Shown: piece after piece, positions 26,902 through 35,127 of the stretch
Numbering within the stretch: position 1 is the first letter of the stretch
Layout of the letters: every line of letters starts with the position of its first letter
DNA from: Hufsiella ginkgonis
GTDB taxonomy: Bacteria > Bacteroidota > Bacteroidia > Sphingobacteriales > Sphingobacteriaceae
Direction: 5' to 3'
DNA: 64,000 nt
Assembly (NCBI RefSeq): GCF_009834915.1
Contig: NZ_WVHS01000002.1
Coordinates: forward strand, 1,202,720 to 1,266,719
Program-made: the position numbers and the translations under genes
Notes under the pieces: generated by a model
The model's database searches: none
Told to the model about the DNA's origin: nothing
What the model saw: only the letters and a program-made list of their open reading frames with translations

Positions 26902-27642
26902 TTATGGGAAGAAATTCCGGTCGATCCGGGCCACCATCCTTACCAGCAGGTCGCGCACCACGGCCGCCGTCACCTGGTTTGCACCATAATACTCTTTGGA
27001 TAGTGTGCGGTACGAAAAATCATCCTGCCGCTTTGACCGGTAGTTACGCACGGTAAACTTAAGCAGTTGGGTTACCGAGCAGGCGCGGAACAGCCCTTCG
27101 TCGGCCTGCAGCTTTACAAACAGGGCAAGCTGCGCAACGGAAAAATTCAGGGCGAGCTTGGTACCGGGCTCGTCGCGGACCGGCTGAAACAACCCGCATA
27201 CCAGCGTGTTCACGAACAATTCGTGCAGAGTTTCCAGCGCACTTTCGCGGACCGAAGGGCGACCAGGGCAGCAGGCGCGTGAACTAAGCGGCGATTTGCG
27301 GAGCTTAGTTGCCTTATCGGCGATGGCGGCCAGGCGCAGCGACGCATCGGGAATGGCATCGACCGCTGCCTGCAGTTTCGACTGGTAAAAGGCAATGAAA
27401 GGCGACGTATTAAAATTCATACGGAGGAGCAGGTCGGTCAACCCTGTTTCGGGATCGCAGTGCGGCCGGTCCTGGAAAAAAGCATCGATCGCAGCCGATA
27501 ATTCCGCATGGTAGCCGCGGGCGTTTACGGAGGACTTACCAGTTTTGTAACCTGAAAAATAACTTGAAATAACATTGAAAAAAGCAGGCGAAAGATTACT
27601 GCTGGTAAGCTTAGTCCCGATCCCGGTATCGTTCATGTGCAT
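26902..27642 (-). CDS. RteC-like conserved Bacteroidota protein, unknown function
   Basis: The protein has 246 residues and is soluble and mainly helical. The C-terminal pattern (SVTQLLKFTVRNYRSKRQ, then SYRTLSKEYYG and AAVVRDLLVRM) resembles the end of RteC-type proteins of Bacteroidota, which regulate conjugative element excision in Bacteroides. No mobile element is visible around it, so a general regulatory role is only a suggestion. Cys-Cys at CCPGRP is unusual. Either Met1 or Met3 could be the start. Confidence 0.55.
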   Translation of the reverse strand: MHMNDTGIGTKLTSSNLSPAFFNVISSYFSGYKTGKSSVNARGYHAELSAAIDAFFQDRPHCDPETGLTDLLLRMNFNTSPFIAFYQSKLQAAVDAIPDASLRLAAIADKATKLRKSPLSSRACCPGRPSVRESALETLHELFVNTLVCGLFQPVRDEPGTKLALNFSVAQLALFVKLQADEGLFRACSVTQLLKFTVRNYRSKRQDDFSYRTLSKEYYGANQVTAAVVRDLLVRMVARIDRNFFP

Positions 27643-28189
27643 CGGCTTTGTTTATCTGAGCGAAATCATGGTTCGCTGAAAATCAAACTAGGGGTATCTC
27701 AACGGATTTTTCCATTTTTTACACCACCATTTAGTTTAGATAGACCAATTTTACTTTCCACTATCTGAACATACATACCCTTGTTCTTTTCAGGAAATTC
27801 AAAAGCGAAACAGGTACGTAATTTTTATCTAAATTATTTCGCCTGAATATCAACCGATTGTGAAATAATTATGCATTATGTGTGAAATATTCTTGCACTT
27901 AAGCATAATAATTGCAATATTTATACCATTACATTTCTTAAATAATCTAATTCTCGTAAGAGATAAATAACTAAAACGAAGCCGGCTTTAGTTAGGTCTC
28001 ATTTCTGCGAACAGTTCTATTTATTGATATGAAACCGGTCAACATCCATTTCAGCAGCAGCGCGTTCCCTCGCGCCGGTACGCCTTCCCGCATTTCTTTG
28101 CAGGATTGGACGCTGCTTATTTCGCCGCCTGAGTAGCCTGGTTTTCATCACAATTTTTCTTTCTTATCTATTTCTAAAAACGCACGGCA
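27643..28189. other. 547-base AT-rich intergenic region before the TlpA-SusCD genes
   Basis: This is the longest non-coding stretch inside the window and should hold the regulatory region of the 28.2-34.2 kb genes. I found no exact TAnnTTTG promoter, sigma-factor gene or clear operator. A 35-codon reading frame (28029-28136, plus strand) exists, but it has no signal peptide, no cysteine and no recognisable family, so it is not called as a gene. Confidence 0.5.
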
Positions 28190-29557
28190 ATGAATCTAAA
28201 AACTTGCTTTACAGCGCCATTGCGCGCTGTGAGATCATTATACAATTGTCTAAAAAGACCATCACTAAGATATTTCCTGGTATCAGCCGTTTTCCTGTTA
28301 GGTTCCATACGCTTAACCGCACAACAGGAATTAACCGGCATCAGGGTAGGCGGGAAAGTTCCGGACATTGCACTCACGGGGCTCCGGAACTATTCTTCGC
28401 CTGACATTAAGCTTTCCGAGTTCCGGGGAAAGCTGCTGATCATCGATTTCTGGGCGTCCTGGTGCTCGCCTTGTTTATCGATGATCCCGAAGATAGACAG
28501 TTTACAAAAGGAGTTCACGGGGAAGGTGCAGTTCCTGGCCGTAACTTATGAAAAGGAAAGCGTGGCTAAGCCTTTCGCAGAGCGGATGAGAAAGCGGGTG
28601 CCGTCGCCGGTGCCGGAGCTCTATGAAGATAAAGCGCTGCACAACCTTTTCCCGCACCGGGAGCTGCCGCACTACGTGTGGATAGATGGGGCAGGAACGG
28701 TGCTGGCGATCACGGGGTTTACAGATGTGAATAAGAATAACATTGAGAAGATGTTGACGGGGGCACCGGGGCTGAGGACTAAAAGAGATTACTACACTAA
28801 ATATGACCGATCGAAGCCGTTATTCATAGAAAATAACGGGGGCGGTGGCTCCACCGTGATCGGACGCTCCCTGTTGGCCGGATTTATACCGGGACTAAAC
28901 TCGGGCAGCAGTGCTCCTGATAAACTTCATGATACGCTTCCTTTTTTAAAGATCACCTGCAGGAATACTACTATCCCAAAACTATTTGAGCTTGCCTATG
29001 GTGAAGGGAAAATCATGCATGCGAGAGTGATGCTAAATGTAAAGGACTCCGCGCGGGTTAAATTTCCCGAATCTGCGGATGCCGCTGTCAAAGAAAAATG
29101 GGTGGCTGAAAACGCTTATTGCTACGAACTTTGGGGACCTAAAAACACGGCTGGTTACGGCTTTGAACTTATGCGGCAAGACCTTAACCGGTATTTTCCT
29201 GATTACTCAGCAAAAATGGAAAAGAGAAGCGTCACTTGCCTCGCCCTGGTGAGAACGTCAAAAGAGGACAAATTAACCACCAAAGGCGAGGAGCCCGCCG
29301 TAACGGCAGACAGATTTGGTTGTACGCTCACCAATACCTTTCTCAGTCACCTGATAACAAGACTTGACTTTTACTACCTGCAAAACTTACCGTATCCCAT
29401 CGTAAATGATACCGGTTTTACCGGCCGGGTCGATCTTAAAATAAATGGAAATCTCGGGAACCTGGAAGCGGTCAACCGCGAGCTCGCCAAATATGATGTA
29501 ACCTTCACTAAAAAAGAACTGGAAATAGATGTATTAGTTATCTCCGACAAGAATTAG
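28190..29557 (+). CDS. TlpA-like thioredoxin fused to a DUF3738-like domain
   Basis: The protein has 455 residues. After a basic start and a hydrophobic segment (about 28-44, signal or anchor) comes a TlpA/AhpC-type thioredoxin domain with CxxC at Cys92 and Cys95 (WASWCSPC) and a cis-Pro-like HREL-PHYVW strand. Residues from about 225 to 455 match the pattern of DUF3738 (soil-associated, TIGR03435-like): a PYPIVNDTGFTGRVDL core and a closing FTKKELEIDVLVI. TlpA proteins reduce or exchange disulfides in the periplasm. The gene ends 21 bases before susC, so it probably forms an operon with the outer-membrane import pair. Confidence 0.85.
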   Translation: MNLKTCFTAPLRAVRSLYNCLKRPSLRYFLVSAVFLLGSIRLTAQQELTGIRVGGKVPDIALTGLRNYSSPDIKLSEFRGKLLIIDFWASWCSPCLSMIPKIDSLQKEFTGKVQFLAVTYEKESVAKPFAERMRKRVPSPVPELYEDKALHNLFPHRELPHYVWIDGAGTVLAITGFTDVNKNNIEKMLTGAPGLRTKRDYYTKYDRSKPLFIENNGGGGSTVIGRSLLAGFIPGLNSGSSAPDKLHDTLPFLKITCRNTTIPKLFELAYGEGKIMHARVMLNVKDSARVKFPESADAAVKEKWVAENAYCYELWGPKNTAGYGFELMRQDLNRYFPDYSAKMEKRSVTCLALVRTSKEDKLTTKGEEPAVTADRFGCTLTNTFLSHLITRLDFYYLQNLPYPIVNDTGFTGRVDLKINGNLGNLEAVNRELAKYDVTFTKKELEIDVLVISDKN

Positions 29558-29578
29558 TCACCCCTAAATTTTCTTAGC

Positions 29579-32500
29579 ATGAAACGATCTTTATCACTAA
29601 TTATAGTGTGTGTGGCCGGCCTTTTGCCTGTACTGGCACAGCAGCAGCTTAAGGGCAGGGTAACCACCACCGAATCCATTCCCCTGGCCGGAGCTTCCGT
29701 TAGGCTTACAGGCAGCCCCGTCGCCACGACCAGCGACTCCACAGGAACGTTTACTCTCCCGGTTTCAGGCACAACGGCAACGTTATCGGTCTCCTACATT
29801 GGCTACTCCGTTAAAACGACGACAGTAACGTTACCGGTTACACGTTTGCTTATCATTGCGCTGGAGCCCGCGGCTAACCAGCTCAAGGAAGTTGTGGTAT
29901 CTACCGGCTACCAGCAAATCTCCGCAGAACGTGCGGCGGGCTCGTTTGTGCAGGTAGACAATGCGTTGCTGAACCGCAGCATAAGCACGAATATTCTCGA
30001 CAGGCTGCAGGATGTGGTGCCGGGACTGGTGTTTAATCGCTACCGCGGAGCGAAGAGCGACATCAGCATCAGGGGGTCGAGTACCATATTTTCCAATGCG
30101 GAGCCGCTGATCGTGGTCGACAATTTCCCTTACGAAGGGGATATGGATAATATCAACCCTTCAGATGTGGAAAGTATTACGGTATTGAAAGACGCGGCCG
30201 CGGCATCCATCTGGGGCTCGCGGGCGGGAAACGGCGTGATTGTGATCACCACCAAAAAAGGCGGCTATAACAAGGCCGCAAAGATCAGCTTCAACTCCAA
30301 TTTTACGACGACGGACAAGCGGGATCAATTCTACGTAAGCCGGATGTCGAGCGCAGATTTCGTAGACATTGAAAAGCTCCTTTTCAGCAGGGGATATTAC
30401 ACAGCGATGGAAACCGCCGTGGCTAAAACAGCGCTCTCTCCGGTGGTCGAGCTGCTGATCGCCAGGCGCGACGGCAAGCTGTCCGCAACTGAAGCCGACC
30501 GCCAGATAGACCTCTTAAAGGAACATGACGTACGCAGCGATCTCGATAAATACTTCTTTCGCAACACTTTCAGGCAGCAGCATGCACTGAACATTTCGGG
30601 AGGAAGTGAATTCCAGCGGTACTATATATCCGGCGGCTACGATAAGAATAAGGAAACCAATATCGGCAACGAATACTCGCGCGTTACCCTGAATGCGACG
30701 AACACTTATTCGCTGATGAACAAGAAACTGGATGTTACCGCAGGGCTCTATTACACCAGCGGTCTTACCACTACCAATGGCTCACCGATCATTACCACCC
30801 TGACAGCCATGAACTATCCTTACAGCCGCCTGGCAGACGAAAACGGTAATCCGCTCACGGTTACCCGCAGTTACCGGGCTTCCCTGAACGCTGCCGCAGC
30901 TGCACAGGGTTTGCTGAACTGGGAATACAAGCCATTAGCGGAACTTTACGCCAACGACAACAACAGCAAGACCACGGACTACCGGGCGAATATTTCGCTA
31001 AAATACCGGCTTCCTGCCGGGCTTTCCGCCGAGGGAATTTATCAATACTGGAAAGGCGGGGTCGAAGAGCGCAACCTGCGGGGAACAGCGCTATGGACCA
31101 CCCGCGACCTGATCAACAAGGTAACCATCGTAAATGCCGACGGTACGTTAACACGCCCTGTCCCGGTAGGCGCCATACTCGAAATGGGTAACGTTTCTTC
31201 GTATACCCACACGGCCCGCGGGCAATTAAACTATTCGTTCTCTCATCATGACCACGAAGTGACGGCGCTCGCCGGCGGAGAGGTGAAGAACAATGAAGGC
31301 AGCTCGCGTTACAACACGACCTATGGCTATGACGACGTGCACGCATTGGGAAGCGTGGTCGACTATGTAACTTCGTTTAAATCGTACACCAATTCAGCGT
31401 CGACGCTTAAAATCCCTTTTGATGACGTGTTTAAGGAAACTACGGACCGGTTCATCTCCTGGTTCGGAAATGCGGGGTACACGTTCAGGAAAAAGTACAC
31501 GGTAACGGGCAGCGCACGGTTCGACCAGAGCAACATTTTCGGGGTGAACACCAACCAGAAAGGTGTCCCGCTATGGTCTGCAGGCGCGATCTGGAACATT
31601 TCCGACGAAGGATTTTACAAATCCGGGCTGGTCCCTTCCCTGAGATTAAGGCTCACCTACGGTTATAGCGGGAACGTAAACAAATCGCTTACCGCCTATA
31701 CCACCGTGAACTACAACAACGGCGCCTCATCGCTTACGCGGTTACCTTTTGCCACCCTCAACAGCGCCCCTAACCCTGAACTAAGATGGGAGCGCGTGAA
31801 GATCATGAATGCAGCGGTTGATTTCACACTTAAAAACAGTCTCCTGTCCGGATCCCTGGAGATTTACCGGAAACTTGGGTACGACCTGATCGGCGATGCA
31901 CCCTTCCCTCCTTCTACAGGCATCAGCAACTTTCGCGGCAACGTAGCAAACACCAGCGGGAACGGCGCAGATCTTAACCTGACCTCCAAAATCCCCGCGG
32001 GAAGTTTTAATTGGCAGGGCAACTTTTTTATGAGCTACATCAAAGAGCGGATCACCAAATACCTGGTAGCGTCTTCCGGTTCACTGTATGTAACCAACGG
32101 CGACGGCGGCAGCGGCACCATCGCACCGTTTGAAGGTAAACCGCTTTATGCAGTATACAGTTACCAATGGGGCGGTCTCGATCCGGCAAACGGTGATCCG
32201 CGTGGTTACCTGGACGGCGTGCTGAGCAAAGACTACGTGAAGATCATCTCGTCTTCCACCCCGGCAAATATTATTTATCACGGGCCGGTAAATCCCGTGG
32301 TATACGGCGCATTCCGCAACACGGTAAATTATAAAAGCATTTCGCTCTCGGCAAACTTGAGTTACCGGTTAGGGTATTATTTCAAGCGGCCAACCGTGAG
32401 TTACACGGTACTGTATGGCGCCGGCGTGAGCAGGTCAGACTATGCATTGAGGTGGCAGAAACCCGGTGACGAGGCATTTACAACTATCCCCTCTATGCCA

Positions 32501-32773
32501 GCGGCCGCCAACAGCAACCGGGATTCCTTTTTCGCACATTCGTCGGTAAACGTGGAAAAGGGAGATCATGTCCGCTTACAGGACGTGCGGCTAAGCTATA
32601 ATCTTCCTAAACTGAAGCTGAGAAAATTAGCGCTTTCCGGGGGCCAGTTCTTTGCCTATGCGAGTAACCTTGGCGTGTTATGGAAAGCGACAAAAAGCAA
32701 CTACGACCCGGATTACATTAATGTCGCCCCGCTGCCGCGAAGTATTGCCGGGGGATTCAGGGCAGATTTCTAA
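29579..32773 (+). CDS. SusC/RagA-family TonB-linked outer-membrane transporter
   Basis: The protein has 1064 residues with a signal peptide (cleaved after LAQQ), a carboxypeptidase-D-like regulatory domain (about 25-105), a plug domain with SISIRGSSTIFSNAEPLIVVD-type and VLKDAAAASIWGSRAGNGVIVITTKKG motifs, and then a 22-stranded barrel. SusC proteins import glycans or peptides with a SusD lid. There is no secretin/STN domain, so direct signalling to an anti-sigma factor is not expected, and no ECF sigma gene is nearby. No glycoside hydrolase is linked, so peptide or another ligand is as likely as glycan. Confidence 0.95.
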   Translation: MKRSLSLIIVCVAGLLPVLAQQQLKGRVTTTESIPLAGASVRLTGSPVATTSDSTGTFTLPVSGTTATLSVSYIGYSVKTTTVTLPVTRLLIIALEPAANQLKEVVVSTGYQQISAERAAGSFVQVDNALLNRSISTNILDRLQDVVPGLVFNRYRGAKSDISIRGSSTIFSNAEPLIVVDNFPYEGDMDNINPSDVESITVLKDAAAASIWGSRAGNGVIVITTKKGGYNKAAKISFNSNFTTTDKRDQFYVSRMSSADFVDIEKLLFSRGYYTAMETAVAKTALSPVVELLIARRDGKLSATEADRQIDLLKEHDVRSDLDKYFFRNTFRQQHALNISGGSEFQRYYISGGYDKNKETNIGNEYSRVTLNATNTYSLMNKKLDVTAGLYYTSGLTTTNGSPIITTLTAMNYPYSRLADENGNPLTVTRSYRASLNAAAAAQGLLNWEYKPLAELYANDNNSKTTDYRANISLKYRLPAGLSAEGIYQYWKGGVEERNLRGTALWTTRDLINKVTIVNADGTLTRPVPVGAILEMGNVSSYTHTARGQLNYSFSHHDHEVTALAGGEVKNNEGSSRYNTTYGYDDVHALGSVVDYVTSFKSYTNSASTLKIPFDDVFKETTDRFISWFGNAGYTFRKKYTVTGSARFDQSNIFGVNTNQKGVPLWSAGAIWNISDEGFYKSGLVPSLRLRLTYGYSGNVNKSLTAYTTVNYNNGASSLTRLPFATLNSAPNPELRWERVKIMNAAVDFTLKNSLLSGSLEIYRKLGYDLIGDAPFPPSTGISNFRGNVANTSGNGADLNLTSKIPAGSFNWQGNFFMSYIKERITKYLVASSGSLYVTNGDGGSGTIAPFEGKPLYAVYSYQWGGLDPANGDPRGYLDGVLSKDYVKIISSSTPANIIYHGPVNPVVYGAFRNTVNYKSISLSANLSYRLGYYFKRPTVSYTVLYGAGVSRSDYALRWQKPGDEAFTTIPSMPAAANSNRDSFFAHSSVNVEKGDHVRLQDVRLSYNLPKLKLRKLALSGGQFFAYASNLGVLWKATKSNYDPDYINVAPLPRSIAGGFRADF

Positions 32774-32792
32774 CCAATCATTTAACAGACAC

Positions 32793-34169
32793 ATGAAAAA
32801 GATCATACAACTAATCGGCCTGGGAGCAGCGGTATTGTTCGTGTCCGCCTGCGGGAAGGACTTTCTCGACAAACGAGCAGACAAAGCATTGCTCGTACCT
32901 CAAAACATCTCCGATTTCCAGGCGATGCTGGACAACTACCCGCTGATGAACACAACACCCATCCAGGGCGAAATTGCCTCGGACGACAATTACACTACCG
33001 AAGCCGGTTACCTCGGTTTAACCAGCCAGACCGAAAAAAGCGCTTATACCTGGTCTAAAGAGCCTGTTCCAGGGTTTATCGGGGATTGGACCAACATGTA
33101 CATCCATGTAAAGTATGCCAACATCGTGTTAGAAGGGTTGGAAAAAATTGAACAAACACCGCAAAATCAACTGGAATACAACCTCGCTAAAGGCACCGCG
33201 CTGTTCTTCCGGGCGCAATCATTTTATGAGATGGCGCAGATCTTTGCAGAACCTTATGTAGAAGCTAAAGCGGATAAAACCCCGGGAATTCCCCTTGTAA
33301 TGGTGTCTGACGTAAACGTGAGGGAAGGAAGAGGAACGCTCCGGCAAACTTATGACCGGGTAATTGCCGACCTTACAGATGCCGCCGGCGTACTCCCGGT
33401 CACCGTTCCCGTTAAGAGCCGGCCATGCAAAGGCGCTGCACTCGCGTTGCTGGCCAGGACGTATCTAACGATGGGCAACTACGAAAAAGCGTTGAGTTTT
33501 GCCACGTCATGCCTCGCGCTTCAATCTAAATTAATCGATTATAGCACACTGAACGCTGCCTCGACAAGACCGTTTCCTGCGGTATTGCCCTATGCAAATG
33601 ACGAGGTATTGTACTACTCGTGCTTTCTCAGCTATAGTTTCACCGCAAATACTACTACGATGGTGGATTCTACGCTGTACCGGTCGTACAATTCAAACGA
33701 TCTGCGAAAAGTAATTTTCTTTAATGATCGCGGAAAGGGGGTGATCACTTTCAAGGGCGCTTATTCCGGGAGCGGGTTCTCTAATCATTTTACCGGTATG
33801 ACCACGGACGAAGTTTACCTGGTCCGTTCGGAATGTTATGCACGTAAAGGCGACGCAGTGAACGCGCTGGCCGACCTGAACACCTTGCTGGTTACGCGCT
33901 TCAAGAAAGGCACCTATGTTCCGTACACCGCCAGTACCGCTGAAGCTGCGTTGAACATTATTTTAACTGAACGGAGAAAACAACTCTTATTCAGGGGATT
34001 GAGATGGACCGACCTGCGAAGGTTGAACCTGGAACTGTCCCGCGCGATCACACTTAAGCGAATACTTGGAACGCAAACGTACATGCTGCCGCCAAATGAT
34101 CCGCGGTATGTGTTTCTCATTCCCCAAGACGAGCTGGCCGGAAATAGCATCGCGCAAAACCCGAGGTAA
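32793..34169 (+). CDS. SusD/RagB-family outer-membrane lipoprotein
   Basis: The ATG at 32793 is chosen because it gives a lipoprotein signal (MKKIIQLIGLGAAVLFVSAC, lipidated at Cys20). An upstream in-frame extension to 32652 overlaps susC and lacks a signal. The 458-residue product has the SusD helical TPR region (ALFFRAQSFYEMAQIFAEPY, then LALLARTYLTMGNYEKAL) and the C-terminal ERRKQLLFRGLRWTDLRRL motif. It acts as the surface-exposed ligand-binding lid of the adjacent SusC. It is 19 bases after susC. Confidence 0.95.
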   Translation: MKKIIQLIGLGAAVLFVSACGKDFLDKRADKALLVPQNISDFQAMLDNYPLMNTTPIQGEIASDDNYTTEAGYLGLTSQTEKSAYTWSKEPVPGFIGDWTNMYIHVKYANIVLEGLEKIEQTPQNQLEYNLAKGTALFFRAQSFYEMAQIFAEPYVEAKADKTPGIPLVMVSDVNVREGRGTLRQTYDRVIADLTDAAGVLPVTVPVKSRPCKGAALALLARTYLTMGNYEKALSFATSCLALQSKLIDYSTLNAASTRPFPAVLPYANDEVLYYSCFLSYSFTANTTTMVDSTLYRSYNSNDLRKVIFFNDRGKGVITFKGAYSGSGFSNHFTGMTTDEVYLVRSECYARKGDAVNALADLNTLLVTRFKKGTYVPYTASTAEAALNIILTERRKQLLFRGLRWTDLRRLNLELSRAITLKRILGTQTYMLPPNDPRYVFLIPQDELAGNSIAQNPR

Positions 34170-34173
34170 AATT

Positions 34174-34202
34174 GCCGCTCCTGCATGACTAACAGGAGCG
34201 GC
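34174..34202. terminator. Perfect hairpin between convergent genes
   Basis: GCCGCTCCTG (34174-34183) pairs perfectly with CAGGAGCGGC (34193-34202) around a nine-base loop. It has no long T-run, but its position just after the susD stop and before the convergent stop at 34210 fits a terminator for both sides. Confidence 0.6.
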
Positions 34203-34209
34203 GATCGGG

Positions 34210-34497
34210 TTACTGGATCTCCACGATGGTATACACCCCATGCTCAGTGTTTGCCTGGGATGACGGGTCCTGGTTAGGATCGGTAGTGAACTCAGCGGTA
34301 CATTCTTTTGCCGGGTTCAGGTCGCACCGGTAGGTGTAACCTTCTTCGATCTCGGAAACCTGCTCCCATTGTTCAGCTGACTGATTGTAACCGTACAGTT
34401 CACCGGTCTTTTCCGCCTTAAAGCTTTGCGTGGTCAATGCCAATCCCAAACCCAGTGCAAGGGCCATGATGCCCGAAGGAAATTTTAAAGTTTTCAT
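34210..34497 (-). CDS. DUF6520-family small exported protein
   Basis: The protein has 95 residues with a signal peptide (hydrophobic ALALGLGLALTTQSFKA). The mature part of about 65 residues has two cysteines in a YRCDLNPAKECTAEF pattern typical of DUF6520. These small Bacteroidota proteins often sit beside a MauE/DoxX-like membrane protein, as here. The function is unknown; the two cysteines suggest a disulfide. It is second in a two-gene unit, 73 bases after the mauE-like gene. Confidence 0.8.
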   Translation of the reverse strand: MKTLKFPSGIMALALGLGLALTTQSFKAEKTGELYGYNQSAEQWEQVSEIEEGYTYRCDLNPAKECTAEFTTDPNQDPSSQANTEHGVYTIVEIQ

Positions 34498-34570
34498 ACT
34501 GTTAAAAAATTAAAAGAATTAAAAAATGACGCTTACTCTTTTCGCAGGTTTTCAGCTTTCCCCTGTTGGA

Positions 34571-35044
34571 TCAGGAATGTGGATAAGCGGGCTTCCCGCT
34601 CTTGCTCCCGGATATTTTGAACAGGCAGATGGCAGTGAATGCCAGTACCAGGAAAAACAGGTTAAATACGAGGTGCACCCGCCAGCTCATGGCGCTGAGA
34701 ATGCCGCCGCAGGAACAGGGAACCCGGTCGAATACCCGGCACATCACCAGGATAATGTAGCCGGTAAAAACGGCCATCAGCACCGACGAGAGGTAAAGGC
34801 CCTGTTTGCGGGTACGGGCAGCCGACAGGAGCCCGGCAGCAACCAGCTCGGTAACGGGCACCAGCCATACCAGTATCCCGGAGAGCCAGAATGGGAACAG
34901 CTGGTTAAGCATCTGCTGGCGGGCCTGGGAATAATCGGCCAGCTTGGAGAGCGCAGCATAAGTCCACAACAAAATGAGCAGGAAACAAGCGGCGTTTACC
35001 ACGATCTCGGGAAAAACGGCACGACGGGCAGGATAATCAGGCAT
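34571..35044 (-). CDS. MauE/DoxX-family redox-associated membrane protein
   Basis: The protein has 157 residues with four transmembrane helices (about 12-30, 52-70, 78-98, 124-146). The pair Cys108-x-Cys110 (RVPCSCGG), after the third helix, is typical of this family. MauE-like proteins are thought to carry electrons across the inner membrane to periplasmic thiol-disulfide proteins. A TlpA thioredoxin is encoded 5 kb away, which makes a functional link plausible but unproven. It is divergent from the lanB gene with only 83 bases between them. Confidence 0.82.
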   Translation of the reverse strand: MPDYPARRAVFPEIVVNAACFLLILLWTYAALSKLADYSQARQQMLNQLFPFWLSGILVWLVPVTELVAAGLLSAARTRKQGLYLSSVLMAVFTGYIILVMCRVFDRVPCSCGGILSAMSWRVHLVFNLFFLVLAFTAICLFKISGSKSGKPAYPHS

Positions 35045-35063
35045 ACGTCAGGGTTTGATACCA

Positions 35064-35092
35064 CAAAGTAACTCTCCCCAACAATGAGCAAA
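35064..35092 (-). promoter_or_regulatory. Possible promoter of the MauE-DUF6520 unit
   Basis: On the minus strand TTTG (35092-35089), 18 bases, then TACTTTG (35070-35064). The -7 box is one base short of TAnnTTTG, so this is a weak match. Confidence 0.35.
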
Positions 35093-35127
35093 CAGTGGTA
35101 AAAAGGTATAACCCGCAGCAAGCAACC

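Noticed and set aside
26902..27642. Mobile element suggested by the RteC-like protein
   Set aside because: No integrase, transfer gene, tRNA or direct repeats were found nearby.
28029..28136. 35-codon frame upstream of the TlpA gene as a possible second peptide precursor
   Set aside because: It has no cysteine, no leader-like motif and no signal peptide; it is more likely leader or chance sequence.
32652..32792. N-terminal extension of the first SusD overlapping susC
   Set aside because: The lipoprotein signal begins at 32793, so the extension would bury it.
34210..34497. DUF6520 protein as the LanB substrate
   Set aside because: It has a clear export signal peptide and a DUF6520 cysteine pattern, and lacks a Ser/Thr-rich core; the peptide at 39966 fits far better.
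35095..35127. GTG start for LanB, 11 codons earlier
   Set aside because: The ATG at 35128 begins the typical LanB N terminus; the extra residues match nothing, though the GTG cannot be fully excluded.
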